From: Phocaeicola vulgatus ATCC 8482
Lineage (GTDB): Bacteria; Bacteroidota; Bacteroidia; Bacteroidales; Bacteroidaceae
Assembly: GCF_000012825.1 (NCBI RefSeq)
Contig: NC_009614.1
Coordinates: 2,976,001-3,040,000, forward strand
DNA length: 64,000 bases
Direction of reading: 5' to 3'
Shown: one piece after another, positions 62,652 to 64,000 of the stretch
How positions within the stretch are numbered: position 1 is the stretch's first letter
How the letters are laid out: the number at the start of each line of letters is the position of its first letter
Notes under the pieces: model-generated
The model's database searches: none
What the model saw: only the letters and a program-made list of their open reading frames with translations
What the model was told of the DNA's origin: nothing
Translations under genes and position numbers: made by a program

Positions 62652-63259
62652 CTTCCTAAAATCTTTTCAATATATAGTTTAAGGATTTCAATGGCCTTTT
62701 GGTTGTTGCCTCCATTGGGGATAATAATATCGGCATATTGCTTGGTAGGCTCTATGAATTCGTCATGCATCGGTTTCAGAATGTTCCGGTATTTGTCTAT
62801 CAGCATTTCCAAGGGATGGCCGCGTTCCACCATGTCGCGGGTAATCACACGCAGCAAACGTTCGTCGGGTTCGGCATCCACAAAAATCTTTAAGTCCATC
62901 AAGTCTCGTAACTCTTTATCATAGAGACTCATGATACCTTCCACAATGATGACTTCCTTTGGCTCTACACGAACTGTTTCGGGCAGGCGTGTACATACTA
63001 GATAAGAATAGGTGGGCTGCTCAATGGGATGCCCTTTGCGCAGGTCGGCAATCTGTTGTTCAAAGAGCGGCCAGTCAAAAGCATCGGGATGGTCGAAATT
63101 GGTTTGTTTACGTATTTCCAAGGGAATGGATGACTGATCGTTATAATATGAATCTTGTGGAATGACTGCAACGGAACCTGGGGGCAGGCTCTCTATGATT
63201 TTTCTAACTACAGTGGTCTTTCCTGAACCGGTTCCGCCGGCTATACCAATAATTATCAT
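62648..63259 (-). CDS. udk: Uridine kinase
   Basis: The 203-residue protein has the phosphate loop GIAGGTGSGKTTVVRK near residues 5-20 and the uridine kinase motifs NFDHPDAFDWPLF and PKEVIIVEGIMSLYDKEL. It phosphorylates uridine and cytidine in salvage. It is coupled to mltF. The likely -7 box on the minus strand is TACTTTTG, complement of 63333-63340. Confidence 0.93.
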   Translation of the reverse strand: MIIIGIAGGTGSGKTTVVRKIIESLPPGSVAVIPQDSYYNDQSSIPLEIRKQTNFDHPDAFDWPLFEQQIADLRKGHPIEQPTYSYLVCTRLPETVRVEPKEVIIVEGIMSLYDKELRDLMDLKIFVDAEPDERLLRVITRDMVERGHPLEMLIDKYRNILKPMHDEFIEPTKQYADIIIPNGGNNQKAIEILKLYIEKILGR

Positions 63260-63364
63260 AATAATAGAATGTATTTTAAAACAAAACTGTTACTTTTGCA
63301 TCAGGTTAAATACTTTAGCCCTGTGTCGATTACAAAAGTAGGATAATTAATTAAAATATCAAGT

Positions 63365-63664
63365 ATGGTTAAGCACATTGTTTTATTTAAATTGAAAGAA
63401 ACTCTTTCACAGGAAGAAAAATTGAAAGTGATGAATGATTTTAAAGCGGCTATTGAAGCTTTGCCGGCCAAGATAGGTTTTATCCGTCATATATTTGTGG
63501 GACTGAATGCCAATTCTGCTGAAAAATGGGATATTTGTCTGGATAGTGAATTCGATACGCTGGCAGATGTCAATGCCTATGCCGTTCATCCGGATCATGT
63601 AGCTGCAGCCGGCCTTTTGAAGGAGGTTAAGGCTGATCGTGCTTGTGTGGATTATGAATTCTAA
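63365..63664 (+). CDS. Dabb-family (stress-responsive A/B barrel) protein
   Basis: The 99-residue protein starts MVKHIVLFKLKETLSQEEK and ends with the family's YAVHPDHVAAAGLLKEVKAD block, both typical of Dabb domain proteins (dimeric alpha/beta barrels). The function in bacteria is unknown. The promoter is probably TACTTTTG at 63291-63298. It lies 10 bp before the thioesterase gene and likely forms an operon with it. Confidence 0.88.
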   Translation: MVKHIVLFKLKETLSQEEKLKVMNDFKAAIEALPAKIGFIRHIFVGLNANSAEKWDICLDSEFDTLADVNAYAVHPDHVAAAGLLKEVKADRACVDYEF

Positions 63665-63674
63665 AAGATAGCCT

Positions 63675-64000
63675 ATGAAAAAGATAATCAATCCCTGGAA
63701 AGGGATGGAAGGATATAATTGCTTTGGCTGTGCTCCCAACAATGAAGCCGGAGTGAAGATGGAATTTTATGAGGATGGGGATGAGGTAATTAGTATATGG
63801 AAACCTCAGCCACAGTTTCAGGGATGGATTGATACGTTGCATGGCGGTATTCAGGCGGTGCTGCTGGATGAGATTTGTGCATGGGTGGTTTTGCGTAAAC
63901 TACAGACTACCGGTGTTACGTCCAAAATGGAAACCCGCTATATGAAACCTGTTAATACCAACGATTCGCATATCGTATTGAAGGCTTCCATAAAGGAGAG
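63675..64000 (+). CDS. PaaI-like hotdog thioesterase, partial
   Basis: The N-terminal 108 residues are visible before the window edge. They begin MKKIINPWKGMEGYNCFGC and include LHGGIQAVLLDE, the HGG-x-x-x-x-x-DE motif of PaaI-type acyl-CoA thioesterases. The substrate is unknown. It is cut by the right end of the window. Confidence 0.8.
   Translation, partial: MKKIINPWKGMEGYNCFGCAPNNEAGVKMEFYEDGDEVISIWKPQPQFQGWIDTLHGGIQAVLLDEICAWVVLRKLQTTGVTSKMETRYMKPVNTNDSHIVLKASIKE

Overview
The window looks like chromosomal DNA of a gut Bacteroidales species, in the Bacteroides/Phocaeicola group. The evidence is the family content: DUF4421, DUF4468 and DUF4476 proteins, an OmpP1/FadL-type porin, a Nudix-type AraR regulator, a Kor/Vor ferredoxin oxidoreductase operon, and a BT4734-like gene next to an HU-like gene. 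Promoters also fit the Bacteroides -33/-7 pattern (TTTG, about 21 nt, TAnnTTTG). A species name is not justified from this sequence alone.

Layout. 0-1.4 kb is the edge of an accessory VirE-like/HU locus with operator-like and iteron-like repeats. 1.6-9.9 kb holds envelope genes: a secreted His/Gly/Ser-rich protein, an OmpP1/FadL porin, DUF4421, a Gfo/Idh oxidoreductase, and a porin paired with a membrane-anchored solute-binding domain. 10-13.1 kb is a 2-oxoacid:ferredoxin oxidoreductase operon that contains an unannotated 55-residue membrane protein. 14.7-25 kb is a full L-arabinose route on the minus strand: secreted mutarotase, Na+/sugar symporter, AraR, AraD, AraA, FGGY kinase, then transketolase and RpiB. 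25.2-28.8 kb is a galactose set (GalK, FucP-like MFS transporter, mutarotase). 28.9-33.9 kb has folC, dnaJ, grpE and a divergent ABC-F gene. 34-42.7 kb is mixed: a double SGNH esterase, an AlkZ-like winged-helix protein, cytidine deaminase, YbjQ, two paralogous BamE-like/DUF4476 lipoproteins, an ECF sigma cassette, a CBM9-like protein and a LysM glucosaminidase.

The most striking part is 42.7-59.8 kb: one HlyD adaptor, one ABC ATPase, eight FtsX/MacB-type permeases arranged as four alternating A-B pairs, one TolC-type channel, then an NtrC-type response regulator and its histidine kinase. The adaptor gene and the TolC gene are each preceded by the same 18-bp palindrome (GTGTCCGATwTCGGACAC), centred exactly 54.5 bp upstream of a -24/-12-like element. 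This suggests a self-contained sigma-54-dependent efflux regulon with an interchangeable permease set.

A second unexplained signal is a composite element (15-bp palindrome ATAGGGAAATCCCTA, 7 bp, ATAGGGA) that occurs at 1.53 kb and, on the other strand, at 39.2 kb. In both places it lies 30-31 bp upstream of a -7 box, so it links two otherwise unrelated envelope genes.

59.8-61.26 kb is a decayed accessory patch: a truncated AAA-ATPase-like gene, a beta-barrel gene remnant, tandem repeats, and the same TGCCCTCA/TGCTCTCACT repeat family seen at 1.3 kb. The window ends with mltF-udk, a Dabb protein and the start of a PaaI-like thioesterase gene.
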